A DNA stretch of 64,000 nt, taken from the NCBI GenBank assembly GCA_019084405.1, contig JAHRFX010000110.1, forward strand, positions 1-64,000. The letters run 5' to 3'. Below the pieces are notes generated by a model. The model ran no database searches, was not told where the DNA came from, and was given only the letters and a program-made list of their open reading frames with translations. The position numbers and the translations under genes are program-made. Within the stretch, counting starts at the first letter, position 1, and the number at the start of each line of letters is the position of its first letter. Positions 56,180-64,000 of this stretch are shown in pieces. The DNA is from Methanobacterium sp. Its GTDB lineage: Archaea > Methanobacteriota > Methanobacteria > Methanobacteriales > Methanobacteriaceae.

Positions 56180-57271
56180 TTAGTTATAGGAACTTTCTAA
56201 GTCAAAGTAATTTCTATAAAAGGTGGATAGGTAAAATATAGAACCCGCCGGGTCTTTCATTAAGGGCCGATTATTACCCGATATCCTTACTTCTATACCT
56301 GATCCAGTCCGGTAAATACCCCTCAAGCCTAAGAAATATTCATGATCCACCGCAGAAATGGATCGGCCCCCATACTCTTCCATTAAGGGGTTTCCTATAA
56401 CAAAAGTACTCATTCTAACTTCAGGTCTACTAGAAGTGGTATTGGTATTATTTTCCAATCTATCAAAGAAAGATAATCCATGGGGATCCGGGAAGTAATA
56501 GGGACGGGGTGTAATCCCTGAAGGATTATTGGTTCCATTTAAATAATTCCATAACTCATACAAACGGGCATTGGGATTATCCACCACATCATCCATATGG
56601 AAGTCCTTGCCGGTATAGGGAGAATCTTCATAGTAAGGTGACTTGAAAATTACATTGGAGTTTCTTTCTTTAGAATTTACCCAAATATAAGGGTCTTCCA
56701 GGCCACTTATAGAAACATAAGAGGTTATAGGTGGAGTAACTCCTTCATATACCTGATCTTTTTGAACCACTTTGATGGGGATACCTCCCCGTACATGAAC
56801 ATAAAATCCAAAAGGATCATCCTGACTGATAGTCACATCCTTCAATAACAGAGTTTGGTTGGTATAATTATTAATGGGGATATTATTAATGAAAATTTCA
56901 CGCCCGGTCTGGCGTTCTAATTCTTTACAACTATCAATTAACTGTACATTTAATGAATTAACAATATTCTGACGTATATGTTGTTTACTGGTTCCGTTGG
57001 GAAAGAAAGGGTTAGTGTTATTTTTAATTTTGTTATCATCTATTACCTTCCGGGTGGCATTGTAGGCTGAATTTCTACCTGCATCGGCTGAAGATTTTTC
57101 AATAATACTGAAAATGTTTTGGGCAGTATTATAGGTTACATCTCCCCCAATGGCTATACTGGCCAGGGTATTGGATTCATTAACTATTTCTCCAAAATTT
57201 ATGGCAATAACTAATACTGGTATTAAAATCAGTACTGCTATGGGGCTGAACACATATCCTTTTTCATCCAT
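56180..57271 (-). CDS. Prepilin-like surface protein (363 aa)
   Basis: It begins MDEKGYVFSPIAVLILIPVL: short charged segment, Gly, then a hydrophobic helix to about residue 27. The external region has many N-glycosylation-type sequons (NAT, NNT, NGT, NYT, NQT). The middle is beta-rich with ITSYVSISGLEDPYIWVNSK. ATG 57271 follows GAGGGGATAAAA. It lies six bases upstream of the small prepilin-like gene and ten bases after the large one. Family not recognised. Confidence 0.7.
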   Translation of the reverse strand: MDEKGYVFSPIAVLILIPVLVIAINFGEIVNESNTLASIAIGGDVTYNTAQNIFSIIEKSSADAGRNSAYNATRKVIDDNKIKNNTNPFFPNGTSKQHIRQNIVNSLNVQLIDSCKELERQTGREIFINNIPINNYTNQTLLLKDVTISQDDPFGFYVHVRGGIPIKVVQKDQVYEGVTPPITSYVSISGLEDPYIWVNSKERNSNVIFKSPYYEDSPYTGKDFHMDDVVDNPNARLYELWNYLNGTNNPSGITPRPYYFPDPHGLSFFDRLENNTNTTSSRPEVRMSTFVIGNPLMEEYGGRSISAVDHEYFLGLRGIYRTGSGIEVRISGNNRPLMKDPAGSIFYLSTFYRNYFDLESSYN

Positions 57272-57281
57272 TTTTATCCCC

Positions 57282-59405
57282 TCATTGCCTCCATAAGTCT
57301 AACCTTACCGGTATGTTATTGGGTAAATCACCAGTATATAATGCTTCTGTTTTTAAAAGTGAGTAATCAATTGGAATTCCAGATTCTATTAAGGCCTGTT
57401 CAAGTTTTTGTCTGGCTATTTGTTGAGCAGCACTAGCATTTGAGGAATAACCAACGGTCCACATGTTTTCTAAAAATTCAGGATAAAGTATTGCTACCCG
57501 GGTACCTGAAAAAATTTCGACAGTACCATCATAGTCTCCAGATTCCCACTCCTTCGCACCTGTAGCCGTGACACGTATCCTATATTCTCCTGGAATTAGA
57601 GTATAATTTCCAGAATTTCCAGTGGTAAATACTTTTGTACGATCTGCATCAAATGATGCAAGGTTAATATAATAAGGGATGGTTGTATTTGTAGGATATA
57701 ACTCAACCCAATTCCAGCCATTATGAATCTCCACTCGTATAGTCCTGGTGTCCATACCCGTACCTAAAAAGAGATAGGCTTCCTTAGCACCTTCTCTTAT
57801 ATTAAGCCGACGTGTTCCTGGTTGTTCTCCTAACTCTTGAGTATAAACATTATTATTAGACTGGAAACTACGGAAGGGGAAAATATCCCAGAGAATAGGT
57901 AATTTGGTATAGCTAACTGAAACATAAGAATCGACTAATCCTGCTAAATCGAAGTCCTCACCAGCTACACGATCCCAAGCAGTAATCCTCACTTTATTAT
58001 GTCCTTCCCGTAGAAATTCGGTAGGTATGTATATGGTACCGGGCATATTTCCATAACCATGATAAGTACCAATAATACCACTATACTGTACACCTTGAAA
58101 GTCATTTGAGCAGAAAATTGTTCTCCATTGATTACCATCCCATACTTCCACCATGGCGTTATCTGTAGCACCATATATATTCATAGTAACTGTAGCATCC
58201 AGTATACGTATAGGGGGAGTGACGTTTTCTCGAGGTAAATCAAATTCTCGTATTACACTTACCGCCGATCCACGACGGTTACTAGGTAAATCAGTTATTA
58301 CAAAAGGGATACCATCATCGAAATCATCCAGTAAATTCTGATTACTACTAAAATCAGGCCAGTGCATAACTCTACGGGTAGTAAATGTGGATACATCATC
58401 ACTATGCAAATCATATATTATACCATATTCATTTGTCGCATTTCCACTTATATTCTGAGCACTAGGCACAGCCAATCCTCCAGCATCAGCAAAATGGAAC
58501 ACATCAGGGATAACACCTTTTGGAACTTTATATGTTGTAGTATAATTGCCAATAATTGAAAACCAAGGTAAATCATACCAGTTCCCTTTAATATCACGGA
58601 AATGAACATAATACTCATTACTGCCAGTGTTCAATAGATTATGATTAATTATCCCCCTATAGTTCCAATTTCTATTTTTATCAGTATTGGGCTGAAAATT
58701 TAAGAATATGAAGTCATCACGGTTAACCGGATAAGTAATATTATTAATAACCACATTGGCATCAAAAGCAGACCTATTACTTTGCGCGTAGGAACCTAAT
58801 ATGAAATAAGCACCAGTGATATCAGAATTCAGTGGAATAGAAAATGGTATGGCTTGGATACTAGTTCCATAACCCCAATAGGGATTAGTTCTTAGACCAC
58901 CAGTTTTATATGGATCAAAATTTCTAAGCCAGTTGTGGAAATTCCATAAGGTGGTGGTTACATTAACCTTTTGATCTTCAAATTCGGCTTCTTCCAATTT
59001 ATACCAGGCCCTACCCATCCAACCTTCCTGGGGAGCAGAAACTACTTCCACCCGGGAAGTAACATCATTAGCCACTAAAAGCCCACGGTTATCTTCAACA
59101 GCAGGGTTAGAACCTAATGTTAATTTATAACCTGTACTAGAAGGAATAAGATAATCTAAAGATTCTCTAAGTAATTGATCACCTTTTGCAGTTTCACCCT
59201 GAGCATAATAAGTAGAAGCGGTGGTCAATGTACCATCCAGCTGCATAACCCGTAGTGCATCAGCAGCTATGGCATCCAAGCTTTGCTGATCCTGACCGGC
59301 AAAACCAGGTACCATGTAATATGATATAAAAGCTGCACTAAAGACCATGAATATGGCCAGGGCCAGAACAGCATCGGTGGTAAATATTAGTCCTTTATCA
59401 TCCAT
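57282..59405 (-). CDS. Large prepilin-like surface protein (707 aa)
   Basis: It begins MDDKGLIFTTDAVLALAIFM, a charged segment, Gly, then a hydrophobic helix with Asp at +6. The rest is a large external part with three or more beta-sandwich-like segments (ILDATVTMNIYGATDNAMVE; HNKVRITAWDRVAGEDFDLA; GEYRIRVTATGAKEWESGDY) and many sequons. The end, ASAAQQIARQKLEQALIESG, returns to a helix. ATG 59405 has GTGATTACT upstream. It is probably a surface fibre or adhesin subunit held or processed through the prepilin-like N-terminus. Confidence 0.72.
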   Translation of the reverse strand: MDDKGLIFTTDAVLALAIFMVFSAAFISYYMVPGFAGQDQQSLDAIAADALRVMQLDGTLTTASTYYAQGETAKGDQLLRESLDYLIPSSTGYKLTLGSNPAVEDNRGLLVANDVTSRVEVVSAPQEGWMGRAWYKLEEAEFEDQKVNVTTTLWNFHNWLRNFDPYKTGGLRTNPYWGYGTSIQAIPFSIPLNSDITGAYFILGSYAQSNRSAFDANVVINNITYPVNRDDFIFLNFQPNTDKNRNWNYRGIINHNLLNTGSNEYYVHFRDIKGNWYDLPWFSIIGNYTTTYKVPKGVIPDVFHFADAGGLAVPSAQNISGNATNEYGIIYDLHSDDVSTFTTRRVMHWPDFSSNQNLLDDFDDGIPFVITDLPSNRRGSAVSVIREFDLPRENVTPPIRILDATVTMNIYGATDNAMVEVWDGNQWRTIFCSNDFQGVQYSGIIGTYHGYGNMPGTIYIPTEFLREGHNKVRITAWDRVAGEDFDLAGLVDSYVSVSYTKLPILWDIFPFRSFQSNNNVYTQELGEQPGTRRLNIREGAKEAYLFLGTGMDTRTIRVEIHNGWNWVELYPTNTTIPYYINLASFDADRTKVFTTGNSGNYTLIPGEYRIRVTATGAKEWESGDYDGTVEIFSGTRVAILYPEFLENMWTVGYSSNASAAQQIARQKLEQALIESGIPIDYSLLKTEALYTGDLPNNIPVRLDLWRQ

Positions 59406-59410
59406 AGTAA

Positions 59411-60307
59411 TCACTTAACCCATACATACATCACAAATCTTCCCAGTATTGGACGGGCATTTTCCAGGGTAATTTCAGATGAAGGTGTTCCTTTAGGTAC
59501 TCTAATAACATAAACATCCATAGACCCACCAGGTGCACTGGCAACCTGCCGGAGTAATACACTATTATCCCGAAGCTCTGTTTGGTTTTGTAAAATGTTC
59601 CTATCAATTAGTATTGGAGGAATCGGATCTTTTTTTTGAAATTCATTGGGGGGAACAATAGTTATACCATTAATATCTACCCTAGCAGAGGTTATAGTAT
59701 CATGATATACCAGCACATAATAATCAAATATCTGGTTATACCTCACATTCGTCTGAAATGGTTGAGGTGGACTGGAAAAATCTCTGGGAGATCCAGTATT
59801 TCTCACACCAGTTCCTTCCGATACCACTTCGAATTTGGCCAGTTGTACCAGTCTTTCTACACGGGCAATATTTTGAGCAGAATTATTATAAGTACCTATA
59901 CTGTAATAGGGGGCATTGGTACGAACAGTAGTAATATTGATGAAGTATCCATACTCGGGTCCAATCAACTCCCCCATATTGGTTGAATTCAAGCCACCTA
60001 GTTTGGCTGATGAGACATCATTTTCAATAGGGGACTGGGCACTGTCACTGAATTTGGCGATTCCCACCACACTTGGATTTCCAGTTTCTTCCCAATTATG
60101 AGGTGTTCCTGATGTTTCCAGAAGGGCACTTACTGCATCCGTGGCAACCCTTTGCAACGAACTTTGATAAACCCCTTCCTGGGTTAAATAAAACATTGCA
60201 TCCATATCAGCGGTAGCCATTCCTAATAGAATGGTTAAGGGTATCAGGGCTAGTAGTAGATCCAGAGAAAAAACATATCCTTCTGAATCATCTTTTATTT
60301 TTCTCAA
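59411..60307 (-). CDS. Prepilin-like surface protein (298 aa), first gene of surface operon
   Basis: It begins MRKIKDDSEGYVFSLDLLLA: basic then acidic residues, Gly, YVFSLD and a hydrophobic helix to about residue 30. The external part has NITTV, NNSAQN and other sequons and a beta-rich end (GSMDVYVIRVPKG). The TTG at 60307 has GGGGG six bases upstream; a TTG at 60325 is the alternative. It starts the four-gene run and faces a divergent class III pilin gene across about 120 bases with TATA-like TTTATATAAC. Confidence 0.7.
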   Translation of the reverse strand: MRKIKDDSEGYVFSLDLLLALIPLTILLGMATADMDAMFYLTQEGVYQSSLQRVATDAVSALLETSGTPHNWEETGNPSVVGIAKFSDSAQSPIENDVSSAKLGGLNSTNMGELIGPEYGYFINITTVRTNAPYYSIGTYNNSAQNIARVERLVQLAKFEVVSEGTGVRNTGSPRDFSSPPQPFQTNVRYNQIFDYYVLVYHDTITSARVDINGITIVPPNEFQKKDPIPPILIDRNILQNQTELRDNSVLLRQVASAPGGSMDVYVIRVPKGTPSSEITLENARPILGRFVMYVWVK

Positions 60308-60428
60308 TTTCTTCCCCCATATCAAACTATTTCTTTATCATTGTTTACATCTTTATTTAGCAATATTTATATAACTTTCGCCCTAATAAATAAATATATC
60401 ATATGAAACAATCTAAGGGAATAATTTA

Positions 60429-60821
60429 ATGATTAAAATGGATAAAAAAGGTCAACTCTCAGCAGAATTCGTATTGTTAGTGGGATTCATATTGTTAGTA
60501 GTTTTGATATTTGCTTCAATTGCGGGTGATCAAAGTGAAGTGAATTCTGTGGTTGCATCTGCAAAACAAGGGGCTTCTGAGGCTGTTTCTGAGAGGGTTT
60601 TTATTAATAGCAGTGCCACCCCGGTACGGGTAACCACGGTTACAGTTACTGGTAATGAAAATAAAACCATACAGATTCGTTTATCTCAAAGTGTTAGTCC
60701 AGAATTTAAAACTAATGTTTTAAATAGTTCCCTGAAAGCAGTAGATGACTTAGGTTTTAACCGTAGTGGAAATGTCATAACCAGCAACCGTTATCAATAC
60801 AGCATAATTATAGTTCCTTAA
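60429..60821 (+). CDS. Class III (QxSxE) pilin
   Basis: The 130-residue protein begins MIKMDKKGQLSAEFVLLVGF. KKGQ-LSAEF is the class III signal motif, cut by EppA before the Q, with Glu at +5 and then a hydrophobic helix. The rest is a short beta-rich domain (VRVTTVTVTGNENKTIQIRL). It should assemble into a type IV-like pilus on the cell surface. ATG 60429 follows AGGGAATAATTTA. It is transcribed away from the prepilin-like operon. Confidence 0.9.
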   Translation: MIKMDKKGQLSAEFVLLVGFILLVVLIFASIAGDQSEVNSVVASAKQGASEAVSERVFINSSATPVRVTTVTVTGNENKTIQIRLSQSVSPEFKTNVLNSSLKAVDDLGFNRSGNVITSNRYQYSIIIVP

Positions 60822-60924
60822 TTATTTTTTTTAATTTTATAGGCAACATGATAATTAATATTTAAAACAATTATTTTATGTATATAATATACAAAATTCT
60901 TTAATCTATTTTAAAAATAAGTAA

Positions 60925-61860
60925 TCAGGAAGATGGATGTAGTTTATCTAGTATACTAACTGGCTTATTTCCATTCATACTCAGTAAACCGCCTTCCAGC
61001 TGAAGTTTTACCCATTCATTTTCTGCAACTGAAAAGTTATTGTTTTCCACGATGTAGATATCTGGTTTTACATTGGATCGTATATCATAATCTACCCGGA
61101 CATAGGCAGTTTTTTTACCAGGTTCAATTACCTGTCCATAGGTATAGTTGCGGTGATAGCGTATACGGAATACCAGAAAGACTACTGCCACACATATTAC
61201 TGCAAATAGTAAAACCGAGAGTGATGGTAAAAATTGGAAGGGAAAAGCAGTTGCCAGAGCAGGGTTATCTCCCACCAGTACCAGGACAATTCCCACTGCC
61301 AGGTACATTAAAAAGAAATCCCGGTAAGCATTGAAATCCTCAGAATACATTAGTTTAACCTTTTTAAATAAGAGGTATAAGGTTAAGGCTACAATGGCGG
61401 CTCCCACCAGGAGGAATAATATCCAAGAAAAGAAGTTAAAAATATAGAGTATGGATACCACGATAAAAGCACCGGATATTATCTGGAGTTTAAGAATAGT
61501 TTTCTCTTTTTCCTGGGAACTGAATTTATCCAGGGCTGGAAATGTAATTTCATTAGCAGGAGAATCAGGGCTTCCAGGTGGATTATTAATATTTTTACTT
61601 GGATTTGAGTTTTTGGAATCCTCTTCTATAGAATCACGGCTGATCTGAGTACTGATTTGTGATTTCATTTTAGATAAATCAATACTGGATATCTTTTCCT
61701 CAATCCCAGAGTCCTTACGAATATTGGAAATATTGTCTTTAACTTCTTGAGTATCAATACCCCTTAATTTTTGAGGAATATGGGTAATACCAATAACCAC
61801 TGCTCCAATTAATGAAAAAAGTTTTAATAATACGTCGCCAAATTTGTTAAAAATATCCAT
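60925..61860 (-). CDS. Polytopic membrane protein (possible DUF2101 type)
   Basis: The 311-residue protein has one N-terminal helix (about 8-25), a charged and Asn/Ser/Pro-rich segment to about residue 115, then about four to five helices (122-143, 145-165, 180-195, 205-232) and a C-terminal soluble domain (about 240-311; TAYVRVDYDIRSNVKPDIYI, WVKLQLEGGLL). It resembles the DUF2101 predicted membrane proteins of archaea from memory. It sits between two class III pilin genes, so a role in the pilus machinery is possible. Confidence 0.65.
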   Translation of the reverse strand: MDIFNKFGDVLLKLFSLIGAVVIGITHIPQKLRGIDTQEVKDNISNIRKDSGIEEKISSIDLSKMKSQISTQISRDSIEEDSKNSNPSKNINNPPGSPDSPANEITFPALDKFSSQEKEKTILKLQIISGAFIVVSILYIFNFFSWILFLLVGAAIVALTLYLLFKKVKLMYSEDFNAYRDFFLMYLAVGIVLVLVGDNPALATAFPFQFLPSLSVLLFAVICVAVVFLVFRIRYHRNYTYGQVIEPGKKTAYVRVDYDIRSNVKPDIYIVENNNFSVAENEWVKLQLEGGLLSMNGNKPVSILDKLHPSS

Positions 61861-61945
61861 TATTACACACTCAAATAATAATTTTTTTAATATTATTAAT
61901 ATTCTGATGATTAATATAATTTGTTATTAGAAATTAAAAGATTTT

Positions 61946-62380
61946 TTAAATCTGGGTTAAAGCCATATTCAGATAATCTCTTCCAATAACCCAGTTTACT
62001 GTTACCCGATACCATCCTTTGCTTACTGCATTAGTGGCATTATTTAAACGATAATTTACAGTGGAATTAACAAATTTAGTGCCATCAGAATAAGTTATAT
62101 TCATACCCACCAGATTATTGGTGGTAGTGAGATTAGTAGTCTGGGGAATATAGATATCCATGGTCCTTCTGGATCCAGGTCCATTGGAGTAAACTATATC
62201 TGCTGCACTGGAAATGCTCTCCACAGCAGTTTTTGCATCAGAAACCATGGATACATCCATACTGGCATCAATGGAATCTCCAATTAAGGGAATGGTTACT
62301 GTACCTAAAATAATTAAAATAATTAAAACAAGCAGTAAATACTCCACTGAAAGCTGTCCTCTCTTGTCCATTCTTATCAT
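61946..62380 (-). CDS. Class III (QxSxE) pilin
   Basis: The 144-residue protein begins MIRMDKRGQLSVEYLLLVLI, with KRGQ-LSVEY, the same class III cleavage motif as the pilin at 60.4 kb, and a hydrophobic helix to about residue 33. The rest has a small beta domain (TMDIYIPQTTN, GWYRVTVNWVI). ATG 62380 has AGGGGAATTTC upstream. It lies next to the prepilin peptidase gene. Confidence 0.9.
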   Translation of the reverse strand: MIRMDKRGQLSVEYLLLVLIILIILGTVTIPLIGDSIDASMDVSMVSDAKTAVESISSAADIVYSNGPGSRRTMDIYIPQTTNLTTTNNLVGMNITYSDGTKFVNSTVNYRLNNATNAVSKGWYRVTVNWVIGRDYLNMALTQI

Positions 62381-62462
62381 GAAATTCCCCTAATTTCTAT
62401 TTTATAAATATAATTATATCCCCTCTAATATAAATATTGATGCATGTACATTACCATTTAAA

Positions 62463-63620
62463 CTAGGTAAAACTCTGTATAAGTCTAAGTACGATAAAGG
62501 CCAGGTCTCCCAGAATTAGAGATATTAAAAGACCAATTAGTATGGCCGGTGCAAAGGGGACCCCTCTTTTTACCCGGAAACTATCATCTATTTTTTCTTC
62601 ATCCCGGAGATTTTTTAAAAGCTGCAGATTTTCCCTGGTAAGACCAGCCGCCAGGGTGCCTATAATCAATTTACCCTTAGGCATGCTCATCCCTGTTAAA
62701 TCACCTTTTATAGCCGAGGATTTAATTTTACTAAAAACACCCTCCTCATCAAAATAATATTCGCCCTCCTTTTGATATAAATTATATGCCGATATCATAC
62801 CTTCTTTTAAATCCTTAATTTTTAAATCATCCTGGAGAGCTTCCTTATTAACTGAGGTTAATAACTTCTTGATGATGCCAATAAGGGTGAGTAGTAAAAA
62901 TAAAATAATTATTCCAGTGAGGGTTAGTTCCCAGTTATCATATAAGGCATATGCCATGGTCAGAATGATAACCGTGGCCTTAATATAATCTGGTAGTTTA
63001 GATATCACCATAACCAGGACCAGGATAATAAAGAGTGAAAGTAGAATAAACTGAAAAGGTATAAAAGGTAAAAGCAAGAGGGATAGGGTGGCTGCTGAGG
63101 TAATTATCAGGGTGCGCAGCAGGGTTGCTTTATAATCCTTAAACGGTGAAATCAGTTCCTGGAGTACCTGTGGTTTTTCCCGGTAGCCTATGTAGAACAC
63201 AAATAGGAGTAAAAAAGGCAGGCTGGATAGTATACTATTTACAATCACAGTTAAAGGGAAAGGGTAAGTTGCCAAAAGAGGTAGATTAAATCCAGCCAGA
63301 GTATAATTTACAATGAAGGGTTGGAAAGGCAAAAGAGCAGCTAAAGCCGTGAATAATTTAACATCTCCTCCGGCCCAGGCACCTAATCTCCAGAACAGGT
63401 ATCCTAAACCAAAGATAAATGCGGTGAATATCACTCCATAAATTATAAAAATATAAAAACCGGTTAAAATGGAGAATACACTGTTAAGAAGAAGTCCCAA
63501 TCCAATTAAAGGAAAGGTGAGTTTATTGGAAATCACTCCTTCTTTCATATCCGAGTAAGATGCATAAAGGCAGGCTAAAATGGCTATAACCGTACATAGC
63601 AGGGGAATATTGTAGATCAT
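62463..63620 (-). CDS. eppA: EppA-type prepilin peptidase (A24 family)
   Basis: The 385-residue polytopic protein has the two catalytic aspartates of A24 prepilin peptidases: YSDMKEG (Asp near residue 24) and AGGDVKLF (near 86). About ten helices and a soluble loop (about 265-340) follow. It should cut class III pilins such as those at 60.4 and 61.9 kb, and perhaps the prepilin-like proteins at 55.8-60.3 kb. ATG 63620 has GTGATTTTC upstream; an earlier GTG at 63629 lies inside that site. Confidence 0.88.
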   Translation of the reverse strand: MIYNIPLLCTVIAILACLYASYSDMKEGVISNKLTFPLIGLGLLLNSVFSILTGFYIFIIYGVIFTAFIFGLGYLFWRLGAWAGGDVKLFTALAALLPFQPFIVNYTLAGFNLPLLATYPFPLTVIVNSILSSLPFLLLFVFYIGYREKPQVLQELISPFKDYKATLLRTLIITSAATLSLLLLPFIPFQFILLSLFIILVLVMVISKLPDYIKATVIILTMAYALYDNWELTLTGIIILFLLLTLIGIIKKLLTSVNKEALQDDLKIKDLKEGMISAYNLYQKEGEYYFDEEGVFSKIKSSAIKGDLTGMSMPKGKLIIGTLAAGLTRENLQLLKNLRDEEKIDDSFRVKRGVPFAPAILIGLLISLILGDLAFIVLRLIQSFT

Positions 63621-63716
63621 GAAAATCACTTTTTAAAAACATTTACAGCAATATTATTAGTATAAATTTCAGGAAAAAGGGGCTTCCCGGAGAACAGCCT
63701 CTGATAAAATTATCCA

Positions 63717-64000
63717 TCAGTCTTTCTTATGGTCCAGGGTGGCCTGCATAAAGGATACAAATATGGGATGGGCCCGGTTAGGTCGTGATTTAAATTCAGG
63801 ATGGAACTGGCAACCTAAAAACCAGGGATGGTCTTTTAATTCTATTATCTCCACTAAAAAGTCATCAGGAGAAGTACCTGAAATTATGAGTCCTTCTTCT
63901 TTTAACTGATCCCGGAATTCATTATTGAGTTCAAAGCGGTGCCGGTGCCTTTCCTGTACCATATCCTGCTGGTAAGCCTGGTGGGCCAGGGTACCCTCTG
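63717..64000 (-). CDS. pyrG: CTP synthase, C-terminal end (runs off window)
   Basis: The visible 94 or so residues read [20 protein letters not shown], then [26 protein letters not shown] and the end. This is the end of the glutamine amidotransferase domain of CTP synthase, with HPEF carrying the catalytic His and Glu. The start lies beyond the window. It makes CTP from UTP and glutamine. Confidence 0.93.
   Translation of the reverse strand, partial: EGTLAHQAYQQDMVQERHRHRFELNNEFRDQLKEEGLIISGTSPDDFLVEIIELKDHPWFLGCQFHPEFKSRPNRAHPIFVSFMQATLDHKKD

Overview
The window reads as a chromosomal segment of a methanogenic archaeon of the order Methanobacteriales, most likely a mesophilic Methanobacterium-like organism. 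The main reasons are an AtwA (component A2) gene for activating methyl-coenzyme M reductase, an archaeal 4-phosphopantoate--beta-alanine ligase, the archaeal NurA-HerA-Mre11-Rad50 operon, class III (EppA-type) pilins, methanogen output domain signalling proteins, AT-rich spacers with TATA-like elements, and ribosome sites of the GGAGG / GGTGAT type. I ran no search; family names rest on motifs and recognised sequence.

Layout. 0.2-12.5 kb: nitroreductase-like protein, zinc ribbon-YbjQ protein, the DNA end-resection operon nurA-herA-mre11-rad50, a solo ThsB/MTH538-type TIR-like protein, a two-gene 2-oxoacid:ferredoxin oxidoreductase, msrA. 12.6-27.6 kb: an accessory stretch rich in broken genes (transposase remnant, alpha/beta hydrolase fragment, frameshifted membrane protein, metallo-beta-lactamase fold protein, carboxymuconolactone decarboxylase remnant, NifX-like protein, acetyl-CoA synthetase with three frameshifts, ferredoxin-nitroreductase with stops). 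Flavodoxin/ferredoxin (EFR1) genes, very small membrane proteins and an unusual TPR-EVE-NucS-like fusion lie among them. An operon with DUF134 regulator and atwA is intact inside this stretch, and its regulator and the NifX-like gene share a perfect palindrome. 27.7-38.8 kb: a signalling neighbourhood with a double-receiver glycosyltransferase, DUF368 lipid carrier transporter, broken cobN and DUF763 genes, and a four-gene two-component cluster. 39-46.3 kb: uvrA-uvrB diverging from uvrC, a bacterial-type excision repair set. 46.6-52.2 kb: REC-PAS-MetOD1 regulator with a KaiC-like ATPase, M42 peptidase, phosphopantoate ligase, UPF0200 and UPF0201. 52.2-53.6 kb: a decayed ISH6-like insertion sequence. 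53.7-63.6 kb: Dph6-type ligase, then a surface/appendage region: four tightly packed genes whose products all begin with a prepilin-like D/E-rich-Gly-hydrophobic N-terminus, two class III pilins and a prepilin peptidase. The window ends inside pyrG (CTP synthase).

The most noteworthy items are the candidate new class of prepilin-like surface proteins (55.8-60.3 kb), the TPR-EVE-NucS-like protein that has lost the nuclease ExK residues, the REC-REC-GT2 fusion that suggests direct phospho-control of polysaccharide synthesis, and the shared palindromic operator beside the McrA-activation gene. Long genes such as rad50, uvrA, uvrB and the 710-codon surface gene are intact, so the cluster of single-base lesions between 12.6 and 34.4 kb looks more like real gene decay than uniform sequencing error, though that cannot be proved from the sequence alone.
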